A DNA stretch of 64,000 nt from positions 62,001-126,000 of the forward strand of contig SVIT01000001.1 of NCBI GenBank assembly GCA_015069365.1, read 5' to 3'. The stretch is from Clostridiales bacterium. GTDB lineage: Bacteria > Bacillota > Clostridia > Christensenellales > Borkfalkiaceae. A program made the position numbers and the translations under genes. Positions 44,059 to 52,117 of the stretch are shown here, piece after piece. The notes beneath the pieces are model-generated. The model was given only the letters and a program-made list of their open reading frames with translations, had not been told where the DNA came from and did no database searches. Every line of letters starts with the position of its first letter. The first letter of the stretch is position 1.

Positions 44059-44841
44059 ATGAACGGTATAAAAGAACTGTTTTCACGCATGCATGGGCGC
44101 ATACGAGAGTATGCTGCCGACCATGGTTTTACCTGTGACGGATGCGGTGCGGAACTGTTCGATTACCCCCAAACGCGGTTGTGCAGCGTATGTGAGCAAG
44201 CGTTGGAAAGAAACGACGGAAAAGTGTGTCCAAAATGCGGAAGAAAAACGATATCGGACGGAGTTTGTCTAAATTGTAAACAGGAGCTTCCGAAATTTAC
44301 CCGCGCGATCACTCCTTTTGTATATCGAGGAGAGACGGCGGGTTTTATCAATCGCATTAAGACGGGTACGCCCGTTCTTGCGTACTATTTTGCGGAAAAA
44401 GTTGCGGATGAATTTCTTGCGAAATATCCTCAAGCGGAGGATTTCCTTTTAGAAAAAGAGGAGACATTGTTGATTGTTCCCGTGCCTTTGACGAAAGCGA
44501 GAAAACGGGGGAGGGGATACAATCAAGCGGAGTTGTTGGCAGAGGCCCTTTGTCGACGATTGCGTGCAAGAGACTATGCGGCGAAAGTGGACACGGGAAT
44601 CTTGATCAAACGTCGGGAAACATCTCAACAAAAGCATATGGGACGCAACGAACGTGTAGAAAACGTTGCGGGTGCATATCACGTAGCCAAGCGAAAGGAA
44701 TGCCGAGGACGTACAATCTTATTGATTGACGATATTTTGACAACGGGTGCAACGGGGAGTGAATGTGCCGCGCGGTTGTTGGCGGCAGGCGCAAAAGAGG
44801 TTATCTTCCTTGTTTGCGCGGCGGTGCCCGAACGGAAATAA
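44059..44841 (+). CDS. comF: ComF-family phosphoribosyltransferase-like protein
   Basis: A 260-residue protein. The N-terminal zinc-ribbon cysteines (CDGCGAELF, CSVC, CPKCGRK, CLNCKQ) are intact. The phosphoribosyltransferase half has VPVPLTKARKRGRGYNQAELLA and the PRPP-binding loop ILLIDDILTTGAT. ComF proteins act in DNA uptake in transformable bacteria but are widespread without that role. A terminator follows 39 bp after the stop. Confidence 0.93.
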   Translation: MNGIKELFSRMHGRIREYAADHGFTCDGCGAELFDYPQTRLCSVCEQALERNDGKVCPKCGRKTISDGVCLNCKQELPKFTRAITPFVYRGETAGFINRIKTGTPVLAYYFAEKVADEFLAKYPQAEDFLLEKEETLLIVPVPLTKARKRGRGYNQAELLAEALCRRLRARDYAAKVDTGILIKRRETSQQKHMGRNERVENVAGAYHVAKRKECRGRTILLIDDILTTGATGSECAARLLAAGAKEVIFLVCAAVPERK

Positions 44842-44880
44842 AGCGTCTTGGAATAGTATTCTTTAAAATCACAAATAAGA

Positions 44881-44912
44881 AATACCCTCTCGGATTCGAG
44901 GGGGTATTTTTT
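44881..44912. terminator. Bidirectional terminator between comF and NlpC/P60 genes
   Basis: A 12-bp stem (AATACCCTCTCG / CGAGGGGGTATT, one G-T pair) with loop GATT and a T-run. Confidence 0.88.
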
Positions 44913-44924
44913 ACAAATTTTAGA

Positions 44925-45869
44925 TTATAAAAACCGTCTTGCTTCGATATAATACGACCAACGTTTTTGAGAGATTTGTTCGATTCTCGCATAATCGGAC
45001 GCGGTGTGTAAGATGTAATTATCCCCAAGGTATAAAGCGACGTGGCCAACCCGTTCTATCCCCGTGTTGTTTACGCGGTCTTCATTCGTGAAGAAGATAC
45101 AGTCTCCGCGTTGTAAATCTTTCGGTGCGACGTATTTTCCTTGCTTTATCTGTGTTCTCGTGGTAACGTCGAGTTTCACCCCTGCGCCCTTGTAGAAGAT
45201 ATACTGTATCAAAGAAGAACAGTCGAATTTTTGTGCGGAAAACCCTGCCAGCAGTTTTCCCTTGCCGTTATGAAAACGCACTGCGCCGTACACGTAGGGC
45301 ACGCCCAGCAGTTTATAGCCCTCTGCAATTACGTCTTCCGTTTCGTCATCCTTGGATTTTTCAATGGTGAAGACAGAAGCATAGGACGCGTATACGTACG
45401 CCGTTTGGTTCTTATAATAGGTTTTGTACCAGTTGCCGCTTTGTCCTAAAACGATATAATTCGTTCCCTTTTCCGCGCTGCCGAGGACGGAATAGGACGT
45501 GCCTGCGCCTGAACGAATATTTACGCTGCTGCCCGTGCAACGTATGTACTGCGCCTTGGAGGAAACGGTCGGTGTTTCGGGTGCGGGTGTGGAAGGAACG
45601 GTCGGCTTGGAAACGGGGGGAGTAGGTGTAGGAGTAGGTGTAGGAGTAGGCGTAGGTGTGGGCGTAGGTGTAGGAACGGTTGGTTCGTCCTCTTCTTCTT
45701 CTTCGGTTTCCGAGGAGCTGTCTAGAGAGCTACTGCTGTCAGCGGAAAATTCTTCTGAGGAGGAAATGTCGGAGGAGGGAAGATCCAGGCTTTCCTTGCT
45801 ACAAGCAAATAGGGGAGTCAATAGGGTTAGCGACAGCAAAAATGCTGCCAAGGTTTTTGTTTTTTTCAT
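44925..45869 (-). CDS. NlpC/P60 cell-wall hydrolase lipoprotein with SH3 domain
   Basis: A 314-residue protein with a lipoprotein signal and lipobox LFAC (Cys23). A Ser/Glu-rich and a (PT)n linker at about 65-90 precede an SH3_3 domain (YIRCTGSSVNIRSGAG ... YVYASYASVF). The NlpC/P60 domain has the catalytic FDCSSL cysteine, VGHVALYLG histidine and a third polar residue downstream. It is predicted to cleave peptidoglycan stem peptides at the membrane surface. The linker is encoded by a hexamer-like DNA repeat (45621-45675) that could vary in length. Confidence 0.92.
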   Translation of the reverse strand: MKKTKTLAAFLLSLTLLTPLFACSKESLDLPSSDISSSEEFSADSSSSLDSSSETEEEEEDEPTVPTPTPTPTPTPTPTPTPTPPVSKPTVPSTPAPETPTVSSKAQYIRCTGSSVNIRSGAGTSYSVLGSAEKGTNYIVLGQSGNWYKTYYKNQTAYVYASYASVFTIEKSKDDETEDVIAEGYKLLGVPYVYGAVRFHNGKGKLLAGFSAQKFDCSSLIQYIFYKGAGVKLDVTTRTQIKQGKYVAPKDLQRGDCIFFTNEDRVNNTGIERVGHVALYLGDNYILHTASDYARIEQISQKRWSYYIEARRFL

Positions 45870-45893
45870 ATTCTACCTCACTTTTCAATAATA

Positions 45894-46009
45894 CGTTTTT
45901 ACCCCGATGGAGGTGCGAGGGAGCGACGGGGCAAAAACGCCTTCCTGACAAAAGAACGTGCTTTCGGCAGGTTGGAGGTATTTTATCGCAAAAAATATGT
46001 TGTTGTCAA
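45894..46009 (-). promoter_or_regulatory. Promoter and structured leader of NlpC/P60 gene
   Basis: On the reverse strand TTGACA (46004-46009), 18 bp, TAAAAT (45980-45985). The leader then forms a long hairpin: CGTTTTTGCCCCG pairs with CGGGGTAAAAACG (45927-45939 with 45894-45906; one G-U pair) around a 20-base loop. No T-run follows. The leader is about 100 nt and may carry a regulatory RNA. I do not recognise a known class. Confidence 0.6.
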
Positions 46010-46142
46010 TAGGGGAAAATAGGCAAAAAAGGTAAAAATGGGCAGGGCATGTATGCGTCGAGTGGCTAAATTCTCATTTTTGGGCGGTTTTGGAAAGAAA
46101 ACCGAAATTTACCGAGTTTTACAATATAGCGAGCCGCTTAGC

Positions 46143-46171
46143 TTGCAAATTTTTTTGCGATATGCTATAAT
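46143..46171 (+). promoter_or_regulatory. Promoter of PHP-type phosphatase gene
   Basis: TTGCAA (46143-46148), 17 bp, TATAAT (46166-46171). The rest of the 334-bp gap from 45870 holds the reverse-strand leader and a weak copy of the GGGGCAGGTA motif (46038). Confidence 0.75.
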
Positions 46172-46203
46172 GTTAGGCGAAAGAATTTTATATAGAGGCA
46201 GAT

Positions 46204-47034
46204 ATGAAAAAAATGTTGACGGATATGCACACGCATACGACCTTTTCTCACGACGGTAAGGATTCGCCTGCGAAAATGTTGGAGTCGGCGCAAAGGCAGG
46301 GGATTGCTTTTTATGGTGTGAGCGAGCATTTTGACTACGATTACGACTATACACAAATGACCGAGGAGGAGCGTTTGGCGCTGGTCAACGGTGATGAGGA
46401 GAGCTATTTTCACGAGTTGCGTCATCTTCAAGAGGATTACGAGGGAGTCATGAACGTTGCCGTGGGGGCGGAGTTTGGATATTCTGACAATCCCGACGTG
46501 CAAAGGCAGTATTTGGAAACGTATGAAAAATACCGTCCCGATTTCGTGATCAATAGCGTACATGGGGTGGACGGTAAGGATTTTGCTCGTTACTCATTCG
46601 GCGGAATGACAAAAGCCGAAATATTTAGAAGCTATCTTGCTTTGGTTCGGCGAAGTTTGGACGTTCCGTATCCGTATGACATTGTAGGTCACGTTGGCTA
46701 CGTTGCAAGATACGTACCGTTTGAGAACAGAGCGTTTGATTTGAAAGAGTTCGGCAAGGAGATTGACGAGCTTTTAAAGACAATTATTAAAAAGGGAAAG
46801 ATCTTAGAGGTGAATACGCAAAACAAGACGTTGGAGAACCGTACTTTGCCCGCCGAACCTATCCTTAGAAGATATTACGAGTTAGGGGGGAGAAAAATAT
46901 CCTTTGGCTCGGACGCACATTTGACTGAACGTATCGGCGATAAGCGGGAAGAGGTAATGGAAATGCTGAAGAAAATCGGGTTTACGTACGTGACTGTCCC
47001 TTTCCGCGGCGAATATATAAAAATTGAGCTATAA
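46204..47034 (+). CDS. hisJ: PHP-domain histidinol-phosphatase-like protein
   Basis: A 276-residue protein of the HisJ type: metal-binding DMHTHTTFSHDG at the N-terminus, then SEHFDYD, VGAEFGY, a histidine in NSVHGVDG, and FGSDAH near the end. HisJ removes phosphate from histidinol phosphate, but no other histidine genes are nearby and PHP phosphatases vary in substrate, so the specific name is tentative. AGAGG precedes the ATG. The small gene downstream starts 10 bp after its stop. Confidence 0.85.
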   Translation: MKKMLTDMHTHTTFSHDGKDSPAKMLESAQRQGIAFYGVSEHFDYDYDYTQMTEEERLALVNGDEESYFHELRHLQEDYEGVMNVAVGAEFGYSDNPDVQRQYLETYEKYRPDFVINSVHGVDGKDFARYSFGGMTKAEIFRSYLALVRRSLDVPYPYDIVGHVGYVARYVPFENRAFDLKEFGKEIDELLKTIIKKGKILEVNTQNKTLENRTLPAEPILRRYYELGGRKISFGSDAHLTERIGDKREEVMEMLKKIGFTYVTVPFRGEYIKIEL

Positions 47035-47044
47035 GGGAGAAATT

Positions 47045-47254
47045 ATGTCAGAGTTGGATATATTAAAACTGTTGCAAACGTATGGCGAGGAAACGGAGCT
47101 TGGGGATTTCTCTCCCGAAGAATTGCAGGAACTGTTATATGAAATGCAATCGAACGGCGAGCCGTTGCCCTTGACGAAAGAGGCGTTTAAGGAGAGATAT
47201 TTTGCCTACTATGACGACGTTAAGGATAAATCCTTAAAAAAGCAGGATTGGTAA
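47045..47254 (+). CDS. Small acidic protein (69 aa), unknown
   Basis: ATG 47045 follows AAGGGAG; an upstream in-frame codon at 47024 lacks support. The protein is acidic and helical (PEELQELLYEMQ, KEAFKERYFAYY). No family is recognised. It is co-directional with and directly downstream of the PHP-type gene. Confidence 0.65.
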   Translation: MSELDILKLLQTYGEETELGDFSPEELQELLYEMQSNGEPLPLTKEAFKERYFAYYDDVKDKSLKKQDW

Positions 47255-47350
47255 AACGCTGAGAAAGGGCTAAAAGAGGATACTCGACAAAAAAAGTTAT
47301 AAAAAAGAGTGGATTTTTTTGTAAATAGTATAGCTTTCTGCGCTAAAATG

Positions 47351-47359
47351 TGTTATAAT
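47351..47359 (+). promoter_or_regulatory. Extended -10 promoter of pyrH operon
   Basis: TGTTATAAT: consensus TATAAT preceded by TG at the extended position. No good -35 is present. Confidence 0.7.
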
Positions 47360-47394
47360 GGTTCGGATAAAGGGGCGCAAAGGAGGAAAAGGTC

Positions 47395-48102
47395 ATGCAG
47401 CCTAAATACAAAAGAGTATTATTGAAGCTTTCGGGCGAAGCGTTGGCGGGCGATCAGAGGTTCGGTTTGAATCACGAAGTGATTGAACCGGTCGTAAAAC
47501 AGATCGTTGAGATACACAACATGGGTGTCGAGGTTGGTTTGGTAATCGGCGGCGGCAACTTTTGGAGAGGCCGCCAAGGTACGAAGATGGACAGAACGAC
47601 TGCCGATCATATGGGGATGTTGGCGACGGTTATGAACTCGCTAGCGATGATGGACGCGATTGAACAGCACGGTGTGCCCGTGCGCGTGCAGACGGCGCTG
47701 AACATGATCTCTGTTGCAGAGCCTTTGATCCTGCGCAAAGCGTTGCGCCATTTTGAGATGGGTAGAGTGGTTATCTTCGCCTGCGGTACGGGGCATCCTT
47801 ATTGCTCGACGGATACGGCGGCGGCGCTGCGTGCGTGCGAGATTGACGCGGATATTTTGCTGATGGCAAAGAACGTGGACGGGATTTATGATTCCGATCC
47901 CAAAACCAACCCCAACGCAAAGAAATACGACGTGTTGAAATATTCGGATATTATCAACCGTAATTTAAAAGTGATTGACTTCACTGCGGCGACGATGTGT
48001 ATGGAAAACGACGTACCGACCCTTGCTTTTGGGCTTAACGAGGAAAATTCGCTCGTTCGTGCTGTCTGTGGCGAGAGTTTGGGTACGATAATTGAAGTTT
48101 AA
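47395..48102 (+). CDS. pyrH: UMP kinase
   Basis: A 235-residue amino-acid-kinase fold protein: KRVLLKLSGEALAG at the start, VGLVIGGGNFWRG, then VDGIYDSDPKTNP and a final IDFTAATMCMEN. It phosphorylates UMP to UDP. AAAGGAGG precedes the ATG. It is the first gene of the conserved pyrH-frr-uppS-cdsA-dxr-rseP string. Confidence 0.98.
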   Translation: MQPKYKRVLLKLSGEALAGDQRFGLNHEVIEPVVKQIVEIHNMGVEVGLVIGGGNFWRGRQGTKMDRTTADHMGMLATVMNSLAMMDAIEQHGVPVRVQTALNMISVAEPLILRKALRHFEMGRVVIFACGTGHPYCSTDTAAALRACEIDADILLMAKNVDGIYDSDPKTNPNAKKYDVLKYSDIINRNLKVIDFTAATMCMENDVPTLAFGLNEENSLVRAVCGESLGTIIEV

Positions 48103-48129
48103 AGAAAAAACGGTAAGGAGAATACTGAT

Positions 48130-48702
48130 ATGATTGAAAATGAAAAGATTGAAGAAATGATGTTTGAACTGGAAGAAAAGGCGGAGAATACCATCACCGC
48201 TTTGGATAGAGATTACGGCGCGATCCGTACGGGCAGAGCGAACCCCCGTATTCTTGACAGATTAGAGGTAGAGGCTTACGGCGGTATGAGCAAGCTGATC
48301 GAGCTGGGCAACGTATCTGCTTTGGATGCAAAATGTCTGCAGATCAGCCTTTGGGACAAGTCTTTGTTGAAGGCTGTTGAAAAGGCAATTTTGCAATCGA
48401 ACATCGGTTTGACCCCCTCCAACGATGGTAACGTAATTCGTCTTGTATTCCCCGACATGACGGAAGAAAGAAGAAGAGAACTGGTAAAACAGGCAAAGAA
48501 GATGGGGGAAGAATCCAAGGTTGCTATCCGTAACCACCGCCGTGAAGCGATGGATATCATCAAGAAGATGAAGACGGCAAAAGAAATTTCTGAAGACGAG
48601 GCAAGCGGCTGCGAAGCAGACGTAGAAAAGACGGTTTCCAGTTACATGACGAAATTGGAAGCAATTATTTCCGCAAAAGAAAAAGAATTGATGTCTATTT
48701 AA
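48130..48702 (+). CDS. frr: Ribosome recycling factor
   Basis: A 190-residue protein of normal length, with GAIRTGRANPRILDRLEVEAYGG and the late VAIRNHRREAMDIIKKMK typical of RRF. With EF-G it splits ribosomes after termination. It is 27 bp after pyrH. Confidence 0.98.
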   Translation: MIENEKIEEMMFELEEKAENTITALDRDYGAIRTGRANPRILDRLEVEAYGGMSKLIELGNVSALDAKCLQISLWDKSLLKAVEKAILQSNIGLTPSNDGNVIRLVFPDMTEERRRELVKQAKKMGEESKVAIRNHRREAMDIIKKMKTAKEISEDEASGCEADVEKTVSSYMTKLEAIISAKEKELMSI

Positions 48703-48723
48703 ACCATGCAAAGGAATAAGATA

Positions 48724-49422
48724 ATGCAAGGGGTTACGATCCCCAAACATATCGCTATTATCATGGATGGAAATGGGCGTTGGGCAAAAAAGCGAATGTT
48801 GCCCCGCTCGGTTGGACACAAATTCGGCATGGAACGAATGGTTAGCCTTATGGAGCACGCGTTCGATTTAGGGGTGGAACATATTACCGTGTATGCATTG
48901 TCCACGGAGAATCTGCAACGCCCGAAAGATGAGCTGGAGGCTTTATTCGATCTAATTCGCAAAAATTATCGTGAATATTTAATGCCCATTTGCCAAAGGG
49001 GTGTACGTGTCCGTTCGGTTGGGAATATAGCATTATTACCCGAAGACGTACAAAAGATCTTGCGTGATACCGAGGCAGAGACAAGTCAATACGAGAAAAA
49101 AAGCATCAATATTGCCGTGTGTTATGGGGCAAGAGATGAAATCATTCGCGCGGTAAATAGCGCTGTGGAAAGGGGGGAAAAGGTGACGGAGAAAAGCTTT
49201 TCCTCTCTGCTGTATACCAAAGACGTACCCGACCCCGATTTGATTATTCGGACGGGGAAAGAGGTGCGTTTGTCTAATTTTCTCTTGTATCAAGCGGCGT
49301 ATGCAGAACTGTATTTTTCCAAAAAAATGTTTCCTGCGTTTTCCGATAAGGATCTGGATAAAGCAATCGTTGATTTTTCCCTTCGCACGCGGCGTTTTGG
49401 GAAAACGGACGAACAATTATAA
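48724..49422 (+). CDS. uppS: Isoprenyl transferase (undecaprenyl diphosphate synthase)
   Basis: A 232-residue cis-prenyltransferase with HIAIIMDGNGRWAK and the signature DLIIRTGKEVRLSNFLLYQAAYAELYF split over two segments. I prefer ATG 48724, which has AAGGA at 48711-48715, over ATG 48706, which has none. It makes the lipid carrier for cell-wall synthesis. Confidence 0.96.
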   Translation: MQGVTIPKHIAIIMDGNGRWAKKRMLPRSVGHKFGMERMVSLMEHAFDLGVEHITVYALSTENLQRPKDELEALFDLIRKNYREYLMPICQRGVRVRSVGNIALLPEDVQKILRDTEAETSQYEKKSINIAVCYGARDEIIRAVNSAVERGEKVTEKSFSSLLYTKDVPDPDLIIRTGKEVRLSNFLLYQAAYAELYFSKKMFPAFSDKDLDKAIVDFSLRTRRFGKTDEQL

Positions 49423-49431
49423 ACAAACGAA

Positions 49432-49448
49432 GGGGGCAGGTATGCGTT
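49432..49448 (+). repeat. Copy of dispersed GGGGGCAGGTA motif
   Basis: GGGGGCAGGTATGCGTT in the 76-bp uppS-cdsA spacer; it matches the copy at 27843 for 15 bases. Confidence 0.5.
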
Positions 49449-49498
49449 CACCGATGTCGGCAGCGTATTGCCCCTTACATTTTGGCTAAGGAGAAATT

Positions 49499-50392
49499 AT
49501 GAAAATACGATTGATATCGGGGACGTGTTACGTCCTTTTGTTGGCGGCGTTTTTCTGTCTGAAAATATTTTTACCGTATGGAGATTTTTATTTTGACGGA
49601 TTGCTGTATGCGTTTGCTTTGATCGGGACGTTTGAAATGCTCCGCGCGGTGAAAGAGAAGACGACGAAAGCGGAACGCGCGCTTGTGTATGCATTCACGG
49701 CGATCACTATCCCTGCATCGGTTGTGATACAGCAGTTCTACGGAATCGGTTTTTCCGCATTGGCGGTTTGTTTCTTTGCGTTGGCGGTGGCGCTTTTGGC
49801 ATTGCTCGTAATCCGTCACGAGGAAACCTCTTTGGAAGGGTTGGGGCTCAGCTTTTTATCGGCGGTTTATCCCACCGTATTTTTGACGGTGATGGCGCTG
49901 ATGAATCATGCAGTTGCGCCGTTAGAATTGCAAGCGTTCGGGTTTGATTCCCGTATCCTTATCTTGTTCGTGTTCGTCGTTTCCCCTTGTTCCGATTCAA
50001 TCGCGTACGTATTCGGTTGTTCGATGGGCAAACGTTTCCCTAAAAAGATGGCGCCTACTCTCAGCCCGAAAAAGACGGTGATCGGCGGTATCGGCGGTTT
50101 GGTCGGCGGACTTTTGGGTGCGGCGGCGTTGTACTTTATCTACAACGCGCTTGCGGGATCTTACGCGCAGATGTATATTTGGCTCCCCGTATATTTACTC
50201 ATCGGGCTCGTAGCGTCCGTAGCAACGATGTTTGGGGATTTGGTGGAAAGCTGTATAAAACGCAAACTCGGTCTTAAGGACATGGGCAATATCATGCCTG
50301 GGCACGGCGGTGCGCTCGACCGCTTGGACAGTGCATTCTATTCCACGGTCGTTGTATATTTGGCGTTTGCGATTATTTCTTTGATCGTATAA
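49499..50392 (+). CDS. cdsA: Phosphatidate cytidylyltransferase
   Basis: A 297-residue multi-span membrane protein with the CDP-diglyceride synthase signature near the C-terminus (CIKRKLGLKDMGNIMPGHGG then ALDRLDS) and DSIAYVFG with KKMAPTLSPKKTVIGG upstream. It makes CDP-diacylglycerol. AAGGAG precedes the ATG. Confidence 0.97.
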   Translation: MKIRLISGTCYVLLLAAFFCLKIFLPYGDFYFDGLLYAFALIGTFEMLRAVKEKTTKAERALVYAFTAITIPASVVIQQFYGIGFSALAVCFFALAVALLALLVIRHEETSLEGLGLSFLSAVYPTVFLTVMALMNHAVAPLELQAFGFDSRILILFVFVVSPCSDSIAYVFGCSMGKRFPKKMAPTLSPKKTVIGGIGGLVGGLLGAAALYFIYNALAGSYAQMYIWLPVYLLIGLVASVATMFGDLVESCIKRKLGLKDMGNIMPGHGGALDRLDSAFYSTVVVYLAFAIISLIV

Positions 50393-50401
50393 GGTGTATC
50401 T

Positions 50402-51544
50402 ATGAAAACGATTGCTTTAATCGGTTCGACGGGTTCTATCGGCAGACAAGTCTGTTCGGTTGTGCGCCGTCACCCTGAAAAATTCAAGATTAAAAGTATC
50501 GTGGCGAATGCGTTTTCCGAGTTGTTTTTAGAGCAGGTGCGTGAGTTCATGCCCGAATATGCCGCTCTCGCTAATGAGGAGGCAGGGCGTGCGATAGCAA
50601 AGGATATTCCGCAGGGAGTAAAATTTGGCTATGGAGAAAAAGCGGCAGAGGAAGCGATCGCATACGGTGACGTTGCATTTGTCGCGGCGACGGGTTTTGC
50701 GGGGCTGAAATACAGCCTTAAGGCGATCGAGTTAAAGAAGGACATCGCCCTTGCCAACAAGGAAACGTTGGTATGCGGCGGCGAGCTTGTTATGGGCAAA
50801 ATCAAGGGGGCAGGTACGAGTCTAATGCCCGTTGACAGTGAACATTCGGCATTGTGGCAGGCGCTTTCATTTCGTGCAGACGCACCGTTTAGAAGATTGA
50901 TTATCACCGCGAGCGGCGGGCCTTTTTATCATTACAGTGAAGAGCAGCTGCGCTTGGTCACGCCTGCGTCGGCATTGAAACACCCCACATGGCAGATGGG
51001 GGCGAAGATCACGATTGACAGTGCGACTTTGCTCAACAAAGGCTTTGAAGTGATCGAGGCGAGGTGGTTATACGACGCGCCGTTGGAGAAGATTCATACG
51101 ATCGTTCAACCAGAAAGTATCATTCATTCGATGGTGGAGTTCGAGGACGGTGGGATTTTGGCACAGATGAGCTATCCCACGATGGAGTTGCCTATTCAGC
51201 TTGCGCTTACTTATCCCGAACGTTTCGATTGCGGTCTGCAACCGTTGGATTTTGAAACGCTGGGTGCTATTCGGTTTTTACCTTTAGAGAGAAAACGTTT
51301 CCCTTGTTACGATCTTGCTTTACGAGCGTTGGAGTTGGGGGATAACTATCCTTGTGCATTGAACGGAGCGGGAGAAATTGCCGTTCATGCGTTTTTAGAC
51401 GGGCGGATATCTTTCTTGGAGATTGCCAAGACTATGGAAGAGGTTTTGGAAAAGACGGAGCGCATGAAAGCAGATTCTTATGCGGTATTAAAAGAAACAG
51501 ACGCGCGTGCGCGCGCGCTGGCGCGAGAGCTCATTGACCGCTAA
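50402..51544 (+). CDS. dxr: 1-deoxy-D-xylulose 5-phosphate reductoisomerase
   Basis: A 380-residue enzyme of normal length. NADPH-binding IGSTGSIGRQ is near the start; ANKETLVCGG and MPVDSEHSALWQAL follow, then ITASGGPF and LKHPTWQMGAKITIDSATLL (shared substrate site). This is the committed step of the MEP isoprenoid pathway. It is 9 bp after cdsA. Confidence 0.98.
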   Translation: MKTIALIGSTGSIGRQVCSVVRRHPEKFKIKSIVANAFSELFLEQVREFMPEYAALANEEAGRAIAKDIPQGVKFGYGEKAAEEAIAYGDVAFVAATGFAGLKYSLKAIELKKDIALANKETLVCGGELVMGKIKGAGTSLMPVDSEHSALWQALSFRADAPFRRLIITASGGPFYHYSEEQLRLVTPASALKHPTWQMGAKITIDSATLLNKGFEVIEARWLYDAPLEKIHTIVQPESIIHSMVEFEDGGILAQMSYPTMELPIQLALTYPERFDCGLQPLDFETLGAIRFLPLERKRFPCYDLALRALELGDNYPCALNGAGEIAVHAFLDGRISFLEIAKTMEEVLEKTERMKADSYAVLKETDARARALARELIDR

Positions 51545-52117
51545 GCCCCATGACCAAGGGTCAAGGGACGTGGTCCCTTGCGGATTGTAAAGGCAGAGCC
51601 TTTACGACCCCGCGTCAGCGGTTGCGCGGAAGCGCAAAAAGGTACCCTAAAGAGCAACCAAAGGTTGCGTTACTACCGCGTTAGCGGTACAATCGCTATA
51701 GGCAAACGTACACCTTTGCAAAGGGTCAAGGGACGTGGTCCCTTGCGGATTGTAAAGGCAGAGCCTTTACGACCCCGCGTCAGCGGTTGCGCGGAAGCGC
51801 AAAAAGGTACCCTCTAAAAGCAACCAAAGGTTGCGTTACTACCGCACAAGCGGTACAATCGCCATAGGCGAACGCACATCCTTGCAAAGGGTCAAGGGAC
51901 GTGGTCCCTTGTCAGGGAGGTTGAGGGGCAGAGAGCCCCTCGCATACTAGCCCCCCAAAAAGCAACCAAAGGTTGCGCTACTACCGCGTCAGCGGTTACG
52001 CGAAGCGCAAAAGGGTACCCTAAAAAGCAACCAAAGGTTGCGCAATCACCGCACAAGCGGTACAATCGCCGTTAGGCGAAACACCCCTTAACAGTAAACA
52101 AAAAAAGGAAATAGAAT
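51545..52117. repeat. Palindrome mosaic between dxr and rseP
   Basis: The 573-bp spacer is built from many short perfect hairpins, such as CAAGGGAC-GTG-GTCCCTTG, GTAAAGGC-AGA-GCCTTTAC, TTGCGC-GGAA-GCGCAA, GCAACC-AAA-GGTTGC, TACCGC-GTTA-GCGGTA and TCGCC-ATA-GGCGA. Larger blocks begin at 51556, 51721 and 51887, about 165 bp apart. The first two are nearly complete repeats and the third diverges after the first hairpin. No coding potential is credible here, and no mobile-element gene is present. Confidence 0.9.

Noticed and set aside
45894-45985. c-di-AMP riboswitch before the NlpC/P60 gene
   Set aside because: The gene type fits, but I could not find the conserved core bases, so only an unknown leader structure is listed.
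51578-51817. A forward open frame in the palindrome mosaic
   Set aside because: Its ends repeat each other because of the 165-bp block; composition is of hairpins, and there is no ribosome binding site.
51545-52117. CRISPR array
   Set aside because: Units are themselves palindromic and variable in order, without regular repeats and unique spacers.
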